Source: Bacillota bacterium (GTDB taxonomy: Bacteria; Bacillota; Sulfobacillia; RBS10-35; JAJYVN01). From it: a stretch of DNA of 39,605 bases. Positions within the stretch are counted from its first letter, which is position 1. Each line of letters starts with the position of its first letter. This document shows positions 16,240-25,966 of the stretch, in pieces. Made by a program: the position numbers and the translations under genes. The notes beneath the pieces are model-generated. The model did no database searches, was not told where the DNA came from, and saw only the letters and a program-made list of their open reading frames with translations. The stretch spans positions 1 to 39,605 of the forward strand of contig JAJZMB010000097.1 in the NCBI GenBank assembly GCA_021803205.1. The letters are read 5' to 3'.

Positions 16240-17228
16240 CGGGCATGACCTTCGGTTACGTCCTGGTGCGCTCGGTCATCCTGATCATGCTGCTGATGGG
16301 CGCCTTCGCCTACTTCATGGTGGCGGAGCGCAAGGTGCTCGGCTACTTCCAACTGCGCTGGGGCCCCGTGCGCGTCGGGCCGTGGGGACTGCTGCAGCCG
16401 ATCGCCGATGCGCTGAAGATGGTCGCCAAGGAGGACAGCGCGCCGGCGACGGCGGACAATCTCATCTTCCACCTCGCCCCGGCGATCTCGCTGTTTGTCG
16501 CCCTTGGTGCCTTTGCCGTCATCCCGCTCGGGCCGACCCTGCACTTCGGATCGTTCACGCTGCCGCTCTCGGTCAGCGATCCCGGTTCCGGATTGCTGTT
16601 CGTGCTGGCGATCGCCTCGCTCGGTGTCTACGGCGTGAGCCTCGGCGGGTGGGCGAGCCAGAGCAAGTACCCCCTGCTCGGCAGCCTCCGCGCCTCCGCC
16701 CAGATGGTCAGCTATGAGCTGGCTCTGGGGATGGCGGTCATTTCGACCGTGGTGCTGACCGGGAGCCTCGACCTGTACAAGATCGTGGGCCTGCAGGTCC
16801 ATCTCTGGGCCGTGATCCCGGACATCCTCGGTTTTCTCATCTTCCTCATCTGTTCGGTCGCGGAGACCAACCGGGCCCCGTTCGATCTCGCCGAGGCGGA
16901 GGGCGAGCTGGTCGCCGGCTTCCATACCGAGTACTCAGGTTTCCGTTTCGCGAACTTCGTCATCGCCGAATACATCAACATGTTCACCATGGCCGCCTTG
17001 GGGTCGCTCCTCTTCCTCGGCGGCTGGAACGGTCCCTTCGGTCCGTCGTTCTGGTGGCTGCTGCTCAAGATGGCCGCCTACCTCTTCTTCTTCATTTGGC
17101 TGCGCGCCACGTTTCCCCGTATCCGCTACGACCGGCTGATGAACTTCGGCTGGAAGGTGCTTGTGCCGGTGGCGTTCCTGAACCTGATCTGGATCTCGGT
17201 CTTCGTGGCCCTCGGGGGGTGGCGCTGA
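16236..17228 (+). CDS. nuoH: NADH-quinone oxidoreductase subunit H
   Basis: NuoH (330 residues) is the membrane subunit that forms the quinone entry channel and the link between electron transfer and proton pumping. Eight hydrophobic helices are apparent. Signature stretches are AERKVLGYFQLRWGPVRVGPWGLLQPIADALKM near the N-terminus and AETNRAPFDLAEAEGELVAGFHTEYSG with its conserved acidic residues. The C-terminus has RATFPRIRYDRLM. The ATG at 16236 overlaps the nuoG stop; a second ATG three codons later is possible. Confidence 0.96.
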   Translation: MTGMTFGYVLVRSVILIMLLMGAFAYFMVAERKVLGYFQLRWGPVRVGPWGLLQPIADALKMVAKEDSAPATADNLIFHLAPAISLFVALGAFAVIPLGPTLHFGSFTLPLSVSDPGSGLLFVLAIASLGVYGVSLGGWASQSKYPLLGSLRASAQMVSYELALGMAVISTVVLTGSLDLYKIVGLQVHLWAVIPDILGFLIFLICSVAETNRAPFDLAEAEGELVAGFHTEYSGFRFANFVIAEYINMFTMAALGSLLFLGGWNGPFGPSFWWLLLKMAAYLFFFIWLRATFPRIRYDRLMNFGWKVLVPVAFLNLIWISVFVALGGWR

Positions 17229-17740
17229 TGGCGGCTTTGGAGCGCGTCTGGGCCCTGGGCCGTGGACTGGGCACGACCTTCGGCTATCTCTTCAAGCCGC
17301 GGACGACGGTGGACTATCCGGAGAAGGAGCGTCCGGTGGCCGAGCGTTTCCGCGGACTGCACATCCTTGACCGCCATGACGACGGTTTGGAGAAGTGCGT
17401 CGGCTGTGAACTCTGCCAGGCCGCCTGCCCAGCCCACTGCATCACGGTTGAGGCGGCCGAGAACGCGCCGGACGCGCCCACCTCGCCGGGAGAGCGCTAC
17501 GCCTGGCGGTACGAGATCGACCTGCTGCGCTGCATCTTCTGCGGCTTCTGCGAGGAGGCGTGCCCGACCGGCGCCATCCAACTGACGCCGCGGCACGACC
17601 TCATCGGTTTCCGCCGGAGCGAATTCGAGGTCGACAAGCGTTGGCTGACCGTCCCTGATCCGCGCCGCGCCACGGCCGCCGGACCGGCGGCCTCCGGCGG
17701 CGCGGGGGAACGGGCGCCTGGGGGGCCGATCGCCGGATGA
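17228..17740 (+). CDS. nuoI: NADH-quinone oxidoreductase subunit I
   Basis: NuoI (170 residues) is an 8Fe ferredoxin-like subunit holding clusters N6a and N6b between NuoG and NuoB. The two four-Cys motifs are Cys57/60/63 with Cys67, and Cys92/95/98 with Cys102 (CVGCELCQAACP and CIFCGFCEEACP). The N-terminal amphipathic region (GRGLGTTFGYLFKP) is the usual membrane-surface anchor. The last 25 residues are Ala/Gly-rich. The ATG overlaps the nuoH stop by one base. Confidence 0.95.
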   Translation: MAALERVWALGRGLGTTFGYLFKPRTTVDYPEKERPVAERFRGLHILDRHDDGLEKCVGCELCQAACPAHCITVEAAENAPDAPTSPGERYAWRYEIDLLRCIFCGFCEEACPTGAIQLTPRHDLIGFRRSEFEVDKRWLTVPDPRRATAAGPAASGGAGERAPGGPIAG

Positions 17741-18357
17741 TCACCTTCTTCATTGTGGCCGCGGTCGCCGTGGCCGCCGCGATCGGCGTGATCGCGGCCA
17801 GGAATGCCGTTCACAGCGTGCTCTGGCTGGTGGTGCACCTCTGCAGCCTGGCCGTGTTGTACATGACCCTGCATGCCGAATTCCTCGGGTTGGTGCAGAT
17901 CCTGATATACGCCGGGGCCGTGATGATCCTCTTCCTGTTCGTGCTCAGCCTCCTGTCCGCGCGCAGCGCGCCAAACGCCGCCGCCTGGGAACAGCCCCGC
18001 GGACAGACTGGCCTCGCCATCGCCGCCGCGGCGGTTGTGGCCGCCCTGGTGCTGGTGGGGGCCGCGGTGGGCAACATCGCGGCCCCCACGCAGGGCGCCG
18101 CCGGTGGGGCCGCCGCCTTCGGGACCGTGCAGACCTTCGGTCAGGCCCTCTTCGGTCCGTACCTGCTGCCGTTCGAAGGTACGGCCCTGGCGCTGCTGAC
18201 GGCCATCGTGGGCGCCGTGGCCCTGAGCGCCGGACACGACGACGCTGCGGGCCGGGGCCTGCCGGCGACCGTCGCGGCCGAGCCTGCCGACGGTGCGCCG
18301 ATCGATGTCAGCCACGCCGCGCCGGCGGAGCCCGTGGCCACGGGAGGCGATCGCTGA
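17737..18357 (+). CDS. nuoJ: NADH-quinone oxidoreductase subunit J
   Basis: NuoJ (206 residues) is a membrane subunit with about five transmembrane segments. It takes part in the conformational coupling between quinone reduction and proton transfer. The motif LVQILIYAGAVMILFLFVL, with the family's conserved Tyr-Ala-Gly turn in its third helix, is clear. After the last helix comes an Ala-rich soluble tail of about 40 residues. It overlaps nuoI by 4 bases and nuoK by one base. Confidence 0.93.
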   Translation: MITFFIVAAVAVAAAIGVIAARNAVHSVLWLVVHLCSLAVLYMTLHAEFLGLVQILIYAGAVMILFLFVLSLLSARSAPNAAAWEQPRGQTGLAIAAAAVVAALVLVGAAVGNIAAPTQGAAGGAAAFGTVQTFGQALFGPYLLPFEGTALALLTAIVGAVALSAGHDDAAGRGLPATVAAEPADGAPIDVSHAAPAEPVATGGDR

Positions 18358-18662
18358 TGCCGGTCGGGCTGCCCTTCTATCTAGCCCTCAGCGCCGTGCT
18401 CTTTGTCATCGGCGGCCTTGGGGTGCTGCTGCGCCGTGATCCGCTGGTGATGGTCATGGCCATCGAGTTGATGTGGAACGCCGCCAATCTGGCCTTTGTC
18501 GCCGCCGCGCGACACTACGGGGACATGGGGGGCCAGGTGTTCGTCTTCGTGGTGATCACCGTGGCCGCGGCCGATGTGGCCATCGGCCTCGCCCTGACCG
18601 TGCTGCTCGGGCGGACACGCGGAACGCTGGATGCGGACCGGCTGAAGTGGCTGCGCGGATAG
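18357..18662 (+). CDS. nuoK: NADH-quinone oxidoreductase subunit K
   Basis: NuoK (101 residues) is a three-helix membrane subunit with two buried Glu residues that carry protons. One is seen in MAIELMWNAANL, the family hallmark; the second helix-borne Glu is replaced by Asp in TVAAADVAIGLAL. Normal length, with the ATG overlapping the nuoJ stop. A 90-base spacer separates it from nuoL. Confidence 0.94.
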   Translation: MPVGLPFYLALSAVLFVIGGLGVLLRRDPLVMVMAIELMWNAANLAFVAAARHYGDMGGQVFVFVVITVAAADVAIGLALTVLLGRTRGTLDADRLKWLRG

Positions 18663-18752
18663 GGGGCGGCTCGGCCGCTCCCACCCGCCCCGTTCCGGTC
18701 CCGTGTTTTGCGGCGGTGGCCTTCCGGCCCTCGCCCAAGGAGGTGCAGGGAC

Positions 18753-20621
18753 ATCTCGACCGTCGGGCTTTTCGCGCTGGTGACGCTGCTTCTGCCCCTG
18801 GCCGGGGCTCTGATCCTCTCGCTCTTGCGCCTGCCCCGTCGCGTGCAGGGGCTGGTCGGCGCCGGCAGCATCCTGCTGGCCTTTCTCTCCGGGCTCCTGA
18901 TGGTCTCCTCCGGCGGAGGGCCGGGCCCCTATCCCTTTGCCGCGCATGGCGCCCTGAGCCAGCCAGGTGTCGAGGTCCAGCTCGGCACCTGGCTGGCGGC
19001 CGGTACCCTGCGCATTCCGCTCGGTCTCTGGGTGGACGGGCTCACCGCCGTCTTTGTGCTGGTGATCACCGGAGTCGGTTTCCTCATCCACGTCTACTCG
19101 CTCGGCTACATGGCCGGGGAGTCCGACGCCGACTACGGGCGCTATTTCGCCAGCATGAACCTCTTCGTCGCCGCCATGCTGCTCCTGGTGCTGGCGGATA
19201 GCTTCCCCCTGCTGTTGGTCGGCTGGGCCGGCGTCGGCTTCACCTCCTATCTTCTGATCGGCTTCTGGTACACGCGGCCCGCGGCGGTGGTCGCCGCCCG
19301 CAAGGCCTTCATCCTCAACACCGTGGGCGACGTCGGCCTGATCCTGGCCATCGCCCTGATGGCGGCGAGGCTCGGAACGGTGGATTTCACCGGCGTGCTC
19401 GGTCCGGCGGGCGCGGCGGCGCTGGCGGCCCACCCGGCGGTCGCCACGTGGATCGGGCTCCTGCTCTTTGTCGCGGCGGCGGCCAAGTCGGCGCAGCTGC
19501 CGCTGCAGGCCTGGCTCTCGGATGCGATGGAGGGTCCCACCCCGGTCAGCGCCCTTATCCACGCCGCCACCATGGTCACGGCCGGCGTGTATCTGATCGC
19601 CCGCACGCAGGCGGTGTACGCCGCCAGCCCCGCCGCGGCGGCCTGGGCGGGGGACCTCGGCGCGCTGACGGCCTTCGCCGCGGCCACCGTGGGTGTTTTC
19701 TCGTATGACATCAAGCGGTTGCTGGCGTATTCCACAATGAGCCAGGTCGGCTACATGATCTCGGGTGTCGCCTTCGGGGCCGTCGCCGCCGGTGTCAGCC
19801 ACGTGGTGACGCACGCCTTCTTCAAAGCCCTGCTCTTCATGGCGGTCGGGCTTGTGATGCACGCGGTCTCCGACGAGCGGGACATGCGGCGCATGGGCGG
19901 CTTGGCCAGGCGGCTTCCGCTCGCCCGGTGGGGCTTTCTTGCCGGAGCCCTCGCCCTCGCCGGCATCCCGCCGTTCGCGGGCTTCTGGAGCAAGGACGCC
20001 GTCATGGGGGGCCTGCTGCACGGCGGCGACCTCTTCGCCTATGCCCTGCTGGCCCTGGCCGCTCTGCTCACGCCCTTCTACATCTTCCGCGCCTACTATC
20101 TGACCTTTGGCGGGAAGTACCGGGGTGAGGGAGAGGTCCATCCCCACGCCTCGCGCTCCCTGCAATGGCCGACGGTCGTGCTGGCCGTGCTGGCCGTGGT
20201 CGGCGGGATCTTCGCCGTGCTGCTGCAGTCCGGTTGGGGGACGGCCCTGGATCCCGGCAGCATGGCGATCTCCACCGTACTGGCCCTGATCGGCTGGGGC
20301 GCGGCGTGGTCCATTTACCGCGGCGGCGACATCCGGGCCGACGCCTGGACGGCGGGGGCCCTGGGCGCCGCGGTCCGGTCGGAGTACGGCTGGGAGGGGC
20401 TGTGGCAGGGCGCGTTGGTCCGTCCGGCCCACGGCGTCGCGGCCTGGTTACTGGGCGCCTGGGAGGGTCGGGCGTGGCCGGCGGCACAATCGGCCACCGC
20501 CGCGGGGGCCGCGGCGCTCGGCCACGGGCTCTCCCTGTGGCAGTCGGGCCTGGTGCGACGGTATGCCCTGTCGATGTTCTGCGGCGCGGCCCTGCTGTTG
20601 CTGTGGGCATTGGTGCGCTAG
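18753..20621 (+). CDS. nuoL: NADH-quinone oxidoreductase subunit L (ATC start)
   Basis: NuoL (about 622 residues) is the distal antiporter-like proton-pumping subunit of complex I. Clear signatures include LLLVGWAGVGFTSYLLIGFW, AKSAQLPLQAWLSDAMEGPTPVSALIHAATMVTAGVYL and the His/Lys-bearing THAFFKALLF. The start is unusual: a strong AAGGAGGTG at 18737-18745 is seven bases ahead of an in-frame ATC at 18753, exactly where an ATG is expected, and the protein then begins with STVGLFALV. A TTG at 18708 is in frame but lacks a ribosome binding site, and the next GTG (18780) would remove part of the first helix. The stop is followed by a hairpin (20620-20646). Confidence 0.9.
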   Translation: MSTVGLFALVTLLLPLAGALILSLLRLPRRVQGLVGAGSILLAFLSGLLMVSSGGGPGPYPFAAHGALSQPGVEVQLGTWLAAGTLRIPLGLWVDGLTAVFVLVITGVGFLIHVYSLGYMAGESDADYGRYFASMNLFVAAMLLLVLADSFPLLLVGWAGVGFTSYLLIGFWYTRPAAVVAARKAFILNTVGDVGLILAIALMAARLGTVDFTGVLGPAGAAALAAHPAVATWIGLLLFVAAAAKSAQLPLQAWLSDAMEGPTPVSALIHAATMVTAGVYLIARTQAVYAASPAAAAWAGDLGALTAFAAATVGVFSYDIKRLLAYSTMSQVGYMISGVAFGAVAAGVSHVVTHAFFKALLFMAVGLVMHAVSDERDMRRMGGLARRLPLARWGFLAGALALAGIPPFAGFWSKDAVMGGLLHGGDLFAYALLALAALLTPFYIFRAYYLTFGGKYRGEGEVHPHASRSLQWPTVVLAVLAVVGGIFAVLLQSGWGTALDPGSMAISTVLALIGWGAAWSIYRGGDIRADAWTAGALGAAVRSEYGWEGLWQGALVRPAHGVAAWLLGAWEGRAWPAAQSATAAGAAALGHGLSLWQSGLVRRYALSMFCGAALLLLWALVR

Positions 20622-20807
20622 GATCCTGTGTTCCGCGCGGGATCCTGGCGCAGGCCCCGGTCCCGTGTCGGGGTTCTGGCTCCGATCCCCGGCCCGGCAC
20701 GGGGACCCGGCCGCACGCCGCTGCTGCGGCAGCCGGGCGGCGTCTTGTGCCGCCGGCATCCGGGCCCCCGGCTTCCGGTATCCTGCCCGATTGGGGGGAT
20801 CCCTCCG

Positions 20808-22277
20808 GTGTTGACGCTCCTGTGGGCTCTGCCGGTCGCCGCCGCCCTGGCGATCGCGGTCTCCGCCAGGCGGGGTGCGTGGCTCGGGCCCCTGGCCTCG
20901 ACTGCCGCCCTCGTCCTTGCCCTCGCGCTCTGGTCCCGGGCCGGGAGCCTGTCGGTCGCCACGCCGTGGTTCCACGGCGCCTACGGGTCCCTGATCAGCT
21001 ACAGTCTCGGCCTCTCCGGCCTGAGCCTGCTGCTGGTGGTGCTGACCCTGTTGCTGACAGCCCTCTGCGGCGTGGCCGGCCTGCGCTACGGCGGTGCCTT
21101 TGTGGCCTGGCTGACACTGCTCGGCGGAGCGGCGACCGGGATGTTCTTGGCCCGCGATCTTGTGCTGTTCTATGTCTTTTGGGAACTGATGCTCATCCCC
21201 GCCTACTTTCTCCTGGTTGGCTTCGGCGGTGCCGGTCGACGCGCGGCGGCCTGGAAGTTTCTCCTCTACAACATCGGCGGCAGCGTCGCCCTGCTTGTGG
21301 GGGTCGCGGCCCTGGTGGCCTTCGGCGTGACGATGCCCGGGGTCGGCGTGGGACCGATCTCGGCCGCGGGCGTGCCTGCGGCCGCGGTGGTGCCTGTGGC
21401 GGTGGCCCTGGCGATCGGCTTCGCGGTGAAGACCCCGATCTGGCCACTGCACGGTTGGGTTGCGGACACGTACGCCGAACTGCCCGCCCCCGCGGCCGCC
21501 CTGGTGGGCGCGGTGCAGAGCAAGGCCGGACTCTACGGCATGCTGGCGATCCTGATCCCCATGCTGCCCGGCGGCATGACCCGCCTGGCACCGTGGTTGA
21601 TCGCGGCCGGTATCGTCAGTGCCCTGTACGGGGCCCTGTGCGCCCTGGGCGCCCGGGACGCGCGGCGGGTCCTCGCCTATTCCAGCGTCAGTCACCTGGG
21701 GCTGATCACCGTCGCCTTCGCCACGCTGGAGCCGGCGGCGCTGACCGGCGGCATCGTGCAGATGGTGGCGCACGCGCTGTTCACGGCGGGGCTCTTCCTC
21801 CTGGTGGGTATGCTCGAAGACCGGCTGGCCGGTCCCGTGGACGTCCGTGCCCTCGGCGGGTTCGCGCGGTGGGCGCCGGGCTTCGCCGGCGGCCTCATTC
21901 TCCTCGGCATGGCGGCGCTGGGTCTGCCCGGCCTCGCCGGTTTCCCCGGAGAGTTGCTGATGATGGTCGGGATCTACCGCTACAGCGCCTGGCTGGCGGT
22001 ACTGGCGGGGATCGCGCTGGTGCTGGCGGCCGCGTACATGCTGCGGCTGATCCAACTGGTGCTGCATGGGGAGCCGCAGTCGGGTGCGGCGACGCGCGAC
22101 CTGGGCGGGGGGGAGAAGTGGCTCCTCGCCCCGCTGGCCCTGCTGGTCGTCCTGATCGGGATCTGGCCGCACCCGATCCCGCAACAGTCCTCCGGTGCCG
22201 TCGCGGCCATCGAGCAACTGACAGGTGCGCAGCCGGCGGCGGCCGCCGCCGGCTCCAATCAAGGAGGGAACGGCTAG
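20808..22277 (+). CDS. nuoM: NADH-quinone oxidoreductase subunit M
   Basis: NuoM (489 residues) is the second antiporter-like proton pump. Fourteen or so helices are apparent. VLFYVFWELMLIPAYF contains the key Glu of helix 5, and WPLHGWVADTYAELPAPAAALVGAVQSKAGLYG contains the pumping Lys, in a less common version of the family's usual loop. The GTG at 20808 is preceded by GGGGGG (20793-20798); a TTG directly after it is possible. The 186-base spacer from nuoL has no gene. The protein ends with an Ala-rich tail and is followed directly by nuoN. Confidence 0.92.
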   Translation: MLTLLWALPVAAALAIAVSARRGAWLGPLASTAALVLALALWSRAGSLSVATPWFHGAYGSLISYSLGLSGLSLLLVVLTLLLTALCGVAGLRYGGAFVAWLTLLGGAATGMFLARDLVLFYVFWELMLIPAYFLLVGFGGAGRRAAAWKFLLYNIGGSVALLVGVAALVAFGVTMPGVGVGPISAAGVPAAAVVPVAVALAIGFAVKTPIWPLHGWVADTYAELPAPAAALVGAVQSKAGLYGMLAILIPMLPGGMTRLAPWLIAAGIVSALYGALCALGARDARRVLAYSSVSHLGLITVAFATLEPAALTGGIVQMVAHALFTAGLFLLVGMLEDRLAGPVDVRALGGFARWAPGFAGGLILLGMAALGLPGLAGFPGELLMMVGIYRYSAWLAVLAGIALVLAAAYMLRLIQLVLHGEPQSGAATRDLGGGEKWLLAPLALLVVLIGIWPHPIPQQSSGAVAAIEQLTGAQPAAAAAGSNQGGNG

Positions 22278-23675
22278 GTGAGCGCCCTCGGCGGTGCCGC
22301 CGCACCCATTGTGGTTCTGGGAGCCGGCGGCGTGCTGATTCTCCTGCTCGACCTGCTGTGGGAGGGTCGCCAGACCCTGCAGCGGGCGGCCGCCCTGATC
22401 GTGCTCGCGCTGGCCGCCGTTTCTGCCGTGGCCGTGCCTGGCTTCAGGAGCGGCTTCCATGGTGCCGTGCTCGGTGACGCCCTGACGACCGTGGCGGACC
22501 TGCTGGCGGTGGCGGCCGCGGCCGCCGCCGTGGTCCTGCCTCCCCCTGCCCGCTGGGGCAAGCGCTGGTCGGCCTACCTGGCACTGCTGCTCTGGTCGGC
22601 GGCCGGCATGGCGCTGGCGGGGGGCGCGGGCAACCTGATTGTGCTCTTCCTCGGCGTCGAGGTGCTCTCGCTGGCGCTGTATGCCCTGGTGGCTTTCGCG
22701 GTTGAGGACGGGCGCGCGGCTGAGGCCGGCTTCAAGTACTTTCTTCTCGGCGGGCTGGGTTCGGGCCTTTTGCTCTACGGCTCCGCCCTGGTCTACGCCA
22801 GCGGCGGCACGCTCAGCCTGCATGCGGCCACGGCCGCGTCCGGGCCGCTCGGTGTGATGGGGCTGCTGTTGATCGTCGCCGGCCTCGCCTTCAAGCTGGC
22901 CCTGGTGCCGTTCCAGCTCTGGACGCCGGACGTGTATGAGGGTGCAGGCACCCCCGTCACCGCCTTCATGTCCGTCGGGACCAAGGCGGCAGCGTTCGCC
23001 GCCCTGGCCCGCGTGGCCACCTCGGCCTTCGGCCGGGGGGGCGCCTGGACCGGCACCGTGCTGGTGCTCGGTGTGCTCTCCATGTTCGCGGGGTACCTCT
23101 TGGCCATCGCCCAACCCGGAATCAAGCGCCTGCTCGCCTTTTCCGGGGTGGCCAACGCCGGCACGCTGGTCCTGGCGCTGCTGGCGCCGGCCGCCTGGCG
23201 GCCCGCCGCCTTCGTGTATCTGGTGGCGTATGCCGCAGCTTCCCTCGGGGCATTCGCCGTGGTCTCGGCCGTCGAAGGGGCCGTACCGGATCCGGCGATG
23301 CCCGGCAGCAGGCTGCGACCCGACCATATGGACAACCTGCGGGGATTGGCGCGGCGCTACCCCTGGCTGGCCGCGGCCTTCATCGTCTCGTTGCTGTCAC
23401 TGGCCAGTGTTCCGCCGACAGGGGGCTTTTTGGGCAAGTTCCTCGTGCTCCAGGCCCTGGCGGGGGCCGATCACCCCTTTGTCGCCGTGCTGATTGTGGC
23501 GGCGACGCTGGTGGCGCTCTATCCGTACTTCAAACTCGCGCTGGCGTGCCTGCAGCCGGCGCCGGGAGGGGGGCCTGTGCTGCGGGCTTCGGCAGGGTGG
23601 GCGATCGTCGCTGGCGTGGCCGCGGTCGTCACCATCGCCGTGGGCATCTTGCCCGGACCGGTTTTGCATGGCTAG
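22278..23675 (+). CDS. nuoN: NADH-quinone oxidoreductase subunit N
   Basis: NuoN (465 residues) is the third antiporter-like proton pump, next to NuoK. The family motifs are FKYFLLGGLGSGLLLYG and AFKLALVPFQLWTPDVYEGAGTPVTAFMSVGTKAAAFAAL, with the conserved Lys residues of the proton path. It starts with GTG immediately after the nuoM stop, ten bases after AAGGAGG (22261-22267). It is the last gene of the operon, and its stop codon lies inside a likely promoter for tig. Confidence 0.93.
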   Translation: MSALGGAAAPIVVLGAGGVLILLLDLLWEGRQTLQRAAALIVLALAAVSAVAVPGFRSGFHGAVLGDALTTVADLLAVAAAAAAVVLPPPARWGKRWSAYLALLLWSAAGMALAGGAGNLIVLFLGVEVLSLALYALVAFAVEDGRAAEAGFKYFLLGGLGSGLLLYGSALVYASGGTLSLHAATAASGPLGVMGLLLIVAGLAFKLALVPFQLWTPDVYEGAGTPVTAFMSVGTKAAAFAALARVATSAFGRGGAWTGTVLVLGVLSMFAGYLLAIAQPGIKRLLAFSGVANAGTLVLALLAPAAWRPAAFVYLVAYAAASLGAFAVVSAVEGAVPDPAMPGSRLRPDHMDNLRGLARRYPWLAAAFIVSLLSLASVPPTGGFLGKFLVLQALAGADHPFVAVLIVAATLVALYPYFKLALACLQPAPGGGPVLRASAGWAIVAGVAAVVTIAVGILPGPVLHG

Positions 23676-23678
23676 AAT
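23649..23678 (+). promoter_or_regulatory. Possible tig-clpP-clpX promoter
   Basis: TTGCCC (23649-23654) and TAGAAT (23673-23678) are separated by 18 bases, a good sigma-A-like arrangement that overlaps the nuoN stop. The transcript would have a leader of about 220 bases containing the hairpin at 23712-23744. Confidence 0.45.
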
Positions 23679-23711
23679 AACAGCCAAACTTGGGCGGCGC
23701 CGGTCTTCGGG

Positions 23712-23744
23712 CCGCGGAGCGGGATGTGCCGCATCCCACCGCGG
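23712..23744. terminator. Nested stem-loop between nuoN and tig
   Basis: CCGCGG (23712-23717 and 23739-23744) encloses GGGATG (23721-23726) and CATCCC (23732-23737). A further hairpin with 8-bp arms follows at 23768-23794. Neither has a T-tract, so termination of nuo is only a suggestion; they may instead shape the tig leader. Confidence 0.35.
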
Positions 23745-23906
23745 ATGCTCGCCGGATCGGGTCTGCCCCCGCCGGGAGGGTGGAGTCCGGCGGGCCATAC
23801 ACAGGGAGCAGCATGGCGCATCCGGCCGCGCCGGCTCTGCCGGCACGGAGGCGGGTGCGCCTGCGTGTCAGGCGTTTACCGCCGGGTCTGTTGGGGGAGT
23901 GGACGG

Positions 23907-25313
23907 GTGAAAACGACGCTGGAAAGGATTCCGGGCAGCCGCGCAGTTCTGGATGTCGAAGTGCCGCCAGAGGAAATGCAGGCGGATATTCAGGATGCGT
24001 TCCGCCGGCTGACGCGGCAGGTGCGCGTGCCTGGCTTCCGTCCGGGCAAGGCGCCGGCGGCGGTGCTCGAGCGGATGTTGGGCCGACCCAGGGTGCTCAA
24101 GGAGGCCCTGGACCCCATGGTCACCCGCGCGTATCAGGCGGCGGTGGCGGAGCACCACCTGTATCCGGTCGACCGGCCGGCGATCGATGTTTTGCTGTAT
24201 GAGGACGGCGTGCCTCTGCATTTCGTGGCCACCGTGGTGGTGCGGCCCGACGTACGTCTGGCCGACTGGTCCGAGATGCATGTGGCGCCCGAGGCGGTGG
24301 CCGTCTCCGCCGAGGCCCTTGACGCGGCGCTTGAGGATCTGCGTCAGGCGCGGGCAACGTGGGTCCCGAGCACGGACCCGGCCGTCCCGGGCGAGATGGT
24401 CATCCTGCAGACCTCCGGCCGGGTGGACGGGGGGACGCTCATCGATGAACGCCGGGTCGAGGGTGTTCTCGGGGAGGGGCGACTGCGTCGGGAGATCGAG
24501 GAGGCCGTCACGGGCCAGGCCGCGGGTGCGGTCGTCGACCTCCAACTGAGCTTCCCGGAGGATGACCACTCCCGGCAGTTGGCGGGCCGGACGGCCCACG
24601 TCCAGGTCAAGGTCCTGGAGGTCAAGCGCAAGGAACTTCCGGTGCTGGATGACGACTTCGCGGCCGAGGTGTCCCAACGGCAGACGCTGGAGGAATTGCG
24701 GGCGGAGCTGAGCAATACACTACGGCAGGTCGCGGAGCTCCGCGCGCAGCAGGCGGCGGTGGATCTGGCGGTCGCGCAGGTGGTGGACGGTTCTGAACTG
24801 GACCTGCCCGACATCCTGGTGGAGCGGGCCGTGGACAACCTGATCGCCGACATGGACAGGCGGGCCCAGGGTGCGGGGGACAGCCTGACGGCGCAGCTCA
24901 GCAGGGCCGGCAGGACGCTGGAGACGCTGCGCGCGGAATTGCGCCCGGGCGCCGAGCGCAGCGTCCGGACGCAACTGGTGCTCGACGCCGTCGCCGAGCA
25001 GCACGGACTGGCTCCGAGCGAAGCGGAGGTGGACGCGGAAATCGCCCGCCTCGCGCGGGAGAACCGGATTGATCCGGCGACGTTCCGCGAGGTCGCCCTC
25101 CAGCCGGACAACCTCGCCGCCCTCCGTGCGGAACTAGGTCGGGGCAAGGCGGTGCGGTACCTGCGCGAGATGATCGTCGGCCCCATCTCAGATGGCGGGC
25201 AGGAGGATGCTGTCCAGGCCCGTATCGAAAAGGCATCCGCTGAAGATGGGCGGCAGGAGCCGCCGGCCGGTGACCTTCCGCTACCCGCTGCGGGAAAGGG
25301 GATGCAGTCATGA
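23907..25313 (+). CDS. tig: Trigger factor, ribosome-bound chaperone
   Basis: Trigger factor (468 residues) binds the ribosomal exit tunnel, shields nascent chains and has peptidyl-prolyl isomerase activity. The N-terminal ribosome-binding domain (1-115) has the signature [10 protein letters not shown]. The FKBP-type domain follows at about 155-250 ([13 protein letters not shown] to [23 protein letters not shown]), and the helical arms of the C-terminal domain fill the rest. The last 30 residues are poorly conserved. I chose the GTG at 23907 because GGGGGAG (23893-23899) is seven bases upstream. Its stop overlaps the clpP start, so the chaperone and protease genes are probably co-translated. 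Confidence 0.94.
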   Translation: MKTTLERIPGSRAVLDVEVPPEEMQADIQDAFRRLTRQVRVPGFRPGKAPAAVLERMLGRPRVLKEALDPMVTRAYQAAVAEHHLYPVDRPAIDVLLYEDGVPLHFVATVVVRPDVRLADWSEMHVAPEAVAVSAEALDAALEDLRQARATWVPSTDPAVPGEMVILQTSGRVDGGTLIDERRVEGVLGEGRLRREIEEAVTGQAAGAVVDLQLSFPEDDHSRQLAGRTAHVQVKVLEVKRKELPVLDDDFAAEVSQRQTLEELRAELSNTLRQVAELRAQQAAVDLAVAQVVDGSELDLPDILVERAVDNLIADMDRRAQGAGDSLTAQLSRAGRTLETLRAELRPGAERSVRTQLVLDAVAEQHGLAPSEAEVDAEIARLARENRIDPATFREVALQPDNLAALRAELGRGKAVRYLREMIVGPISDGGQEDAVQARIEKASAEDGRQEPPAGDLPLPAAGKGMQS

Positions 25314-25966
25314 CCGCCGCCGAACCGGTCCTGAGCCGGCTGCAGCGGATTCGTCGGAACATCCGTGCCTACATGGTCCCGATGGTCGTGGAGCAGTCCG
25401 CGCGCGGCGAGCGCGCCTATGATATCTACTCCCGGTTGCTCAAGGACCGGATCATCTTCCTGGGGTCAGCGATCGACGACCAGGTGGCCAACCTTGTTAT
25501 CGCCCAACTGCTCTTCCTGGAGGGTGAGGACCCGGATCGCGATGTGCAGATCTACGTCAACTCCCCCGGTGGCAGCGTCGACGCCGGCCTTGGCATTTAC
25601 GACGCTATGCGCTACATCAAGCCGCAGATCATGACGATCTGCGTGGGCCAGGCAGCCAGCATGGGATCGGTACTGCTGTGCGCCGGGACCAAGGGCAAGC
25701 GGTACGCCCTGCCCAACTCGCGCATCATGATCCACCAGCCGTGGGGCGGCGGGGCGCAGGGCCGTGCGACCGACGTCAAGATTTGGACAGACGAACTGCT
25801 GAAGGCATACGACAAGATCGCCGATATCTACGTGACCCACACCGGCCAGTCCCGAGAGAAGATCATGGCGGACCTGCAGAAGGACTACTTCATGTCAGCG
25901 GAGGAAGCGAAGGCATACGGTATCATCGATGAGATCATGCCTTCGCGTCCCGGCAAGGAGCGGTGA
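25310..25966 (+). CDS. clpP: ATP-dependent Clp protease proteolytic subunit
   Basis: ClpP (218 residues) is the serine protease of the ClpXP and ClpAP/ClpCP complexes; it forms two stacked heptameric rings. The catalytic residues are Ser117 (GQAASMGS), His142 (IMIHQPWGG) and Asp192 (QKDYFMS). The His loop has three Gly ([14 protein letters not shown]) where the family usually has two. The ATG at 25310 overlaps the tig stop; an internal ATG at residue 22 or 25, just before the usual mature start VPMVVEQS, could also be used, or the first residues may be a cleaved propeptide. It is followed at 191 bases by clpX. Confidence 0.95.
   Translation: MTAAEPVLSRLQRIRRNIRAYMVPMVVEQSARGERAYDIYSRLLKDRIIFLGSAIDDQVANLVIAQLLFLEGEDPDRDVQIYVNSPGGSVDAGLGIYDAMRYIKPQIMTICVGQAASMGSVLLCAGTKGKRYALPNSRIMIHQPWGGGAQGRATDVKIWTDELLKAYDKIADIYVTHTGQSREKIMADLQKDYFMSAEEAKAYGIIDEIMPSRPGKER

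Noticed and set aside
18381..23327. Very long minus-strand open frames opposite nuoK-nuoN (683 and 959 residues)
   Set aside because: High-G+C codon bias opens the antisense frame; the peptides are Gln/Gly/Arg-rich without domains, while the plus strand has complete nuo genes.
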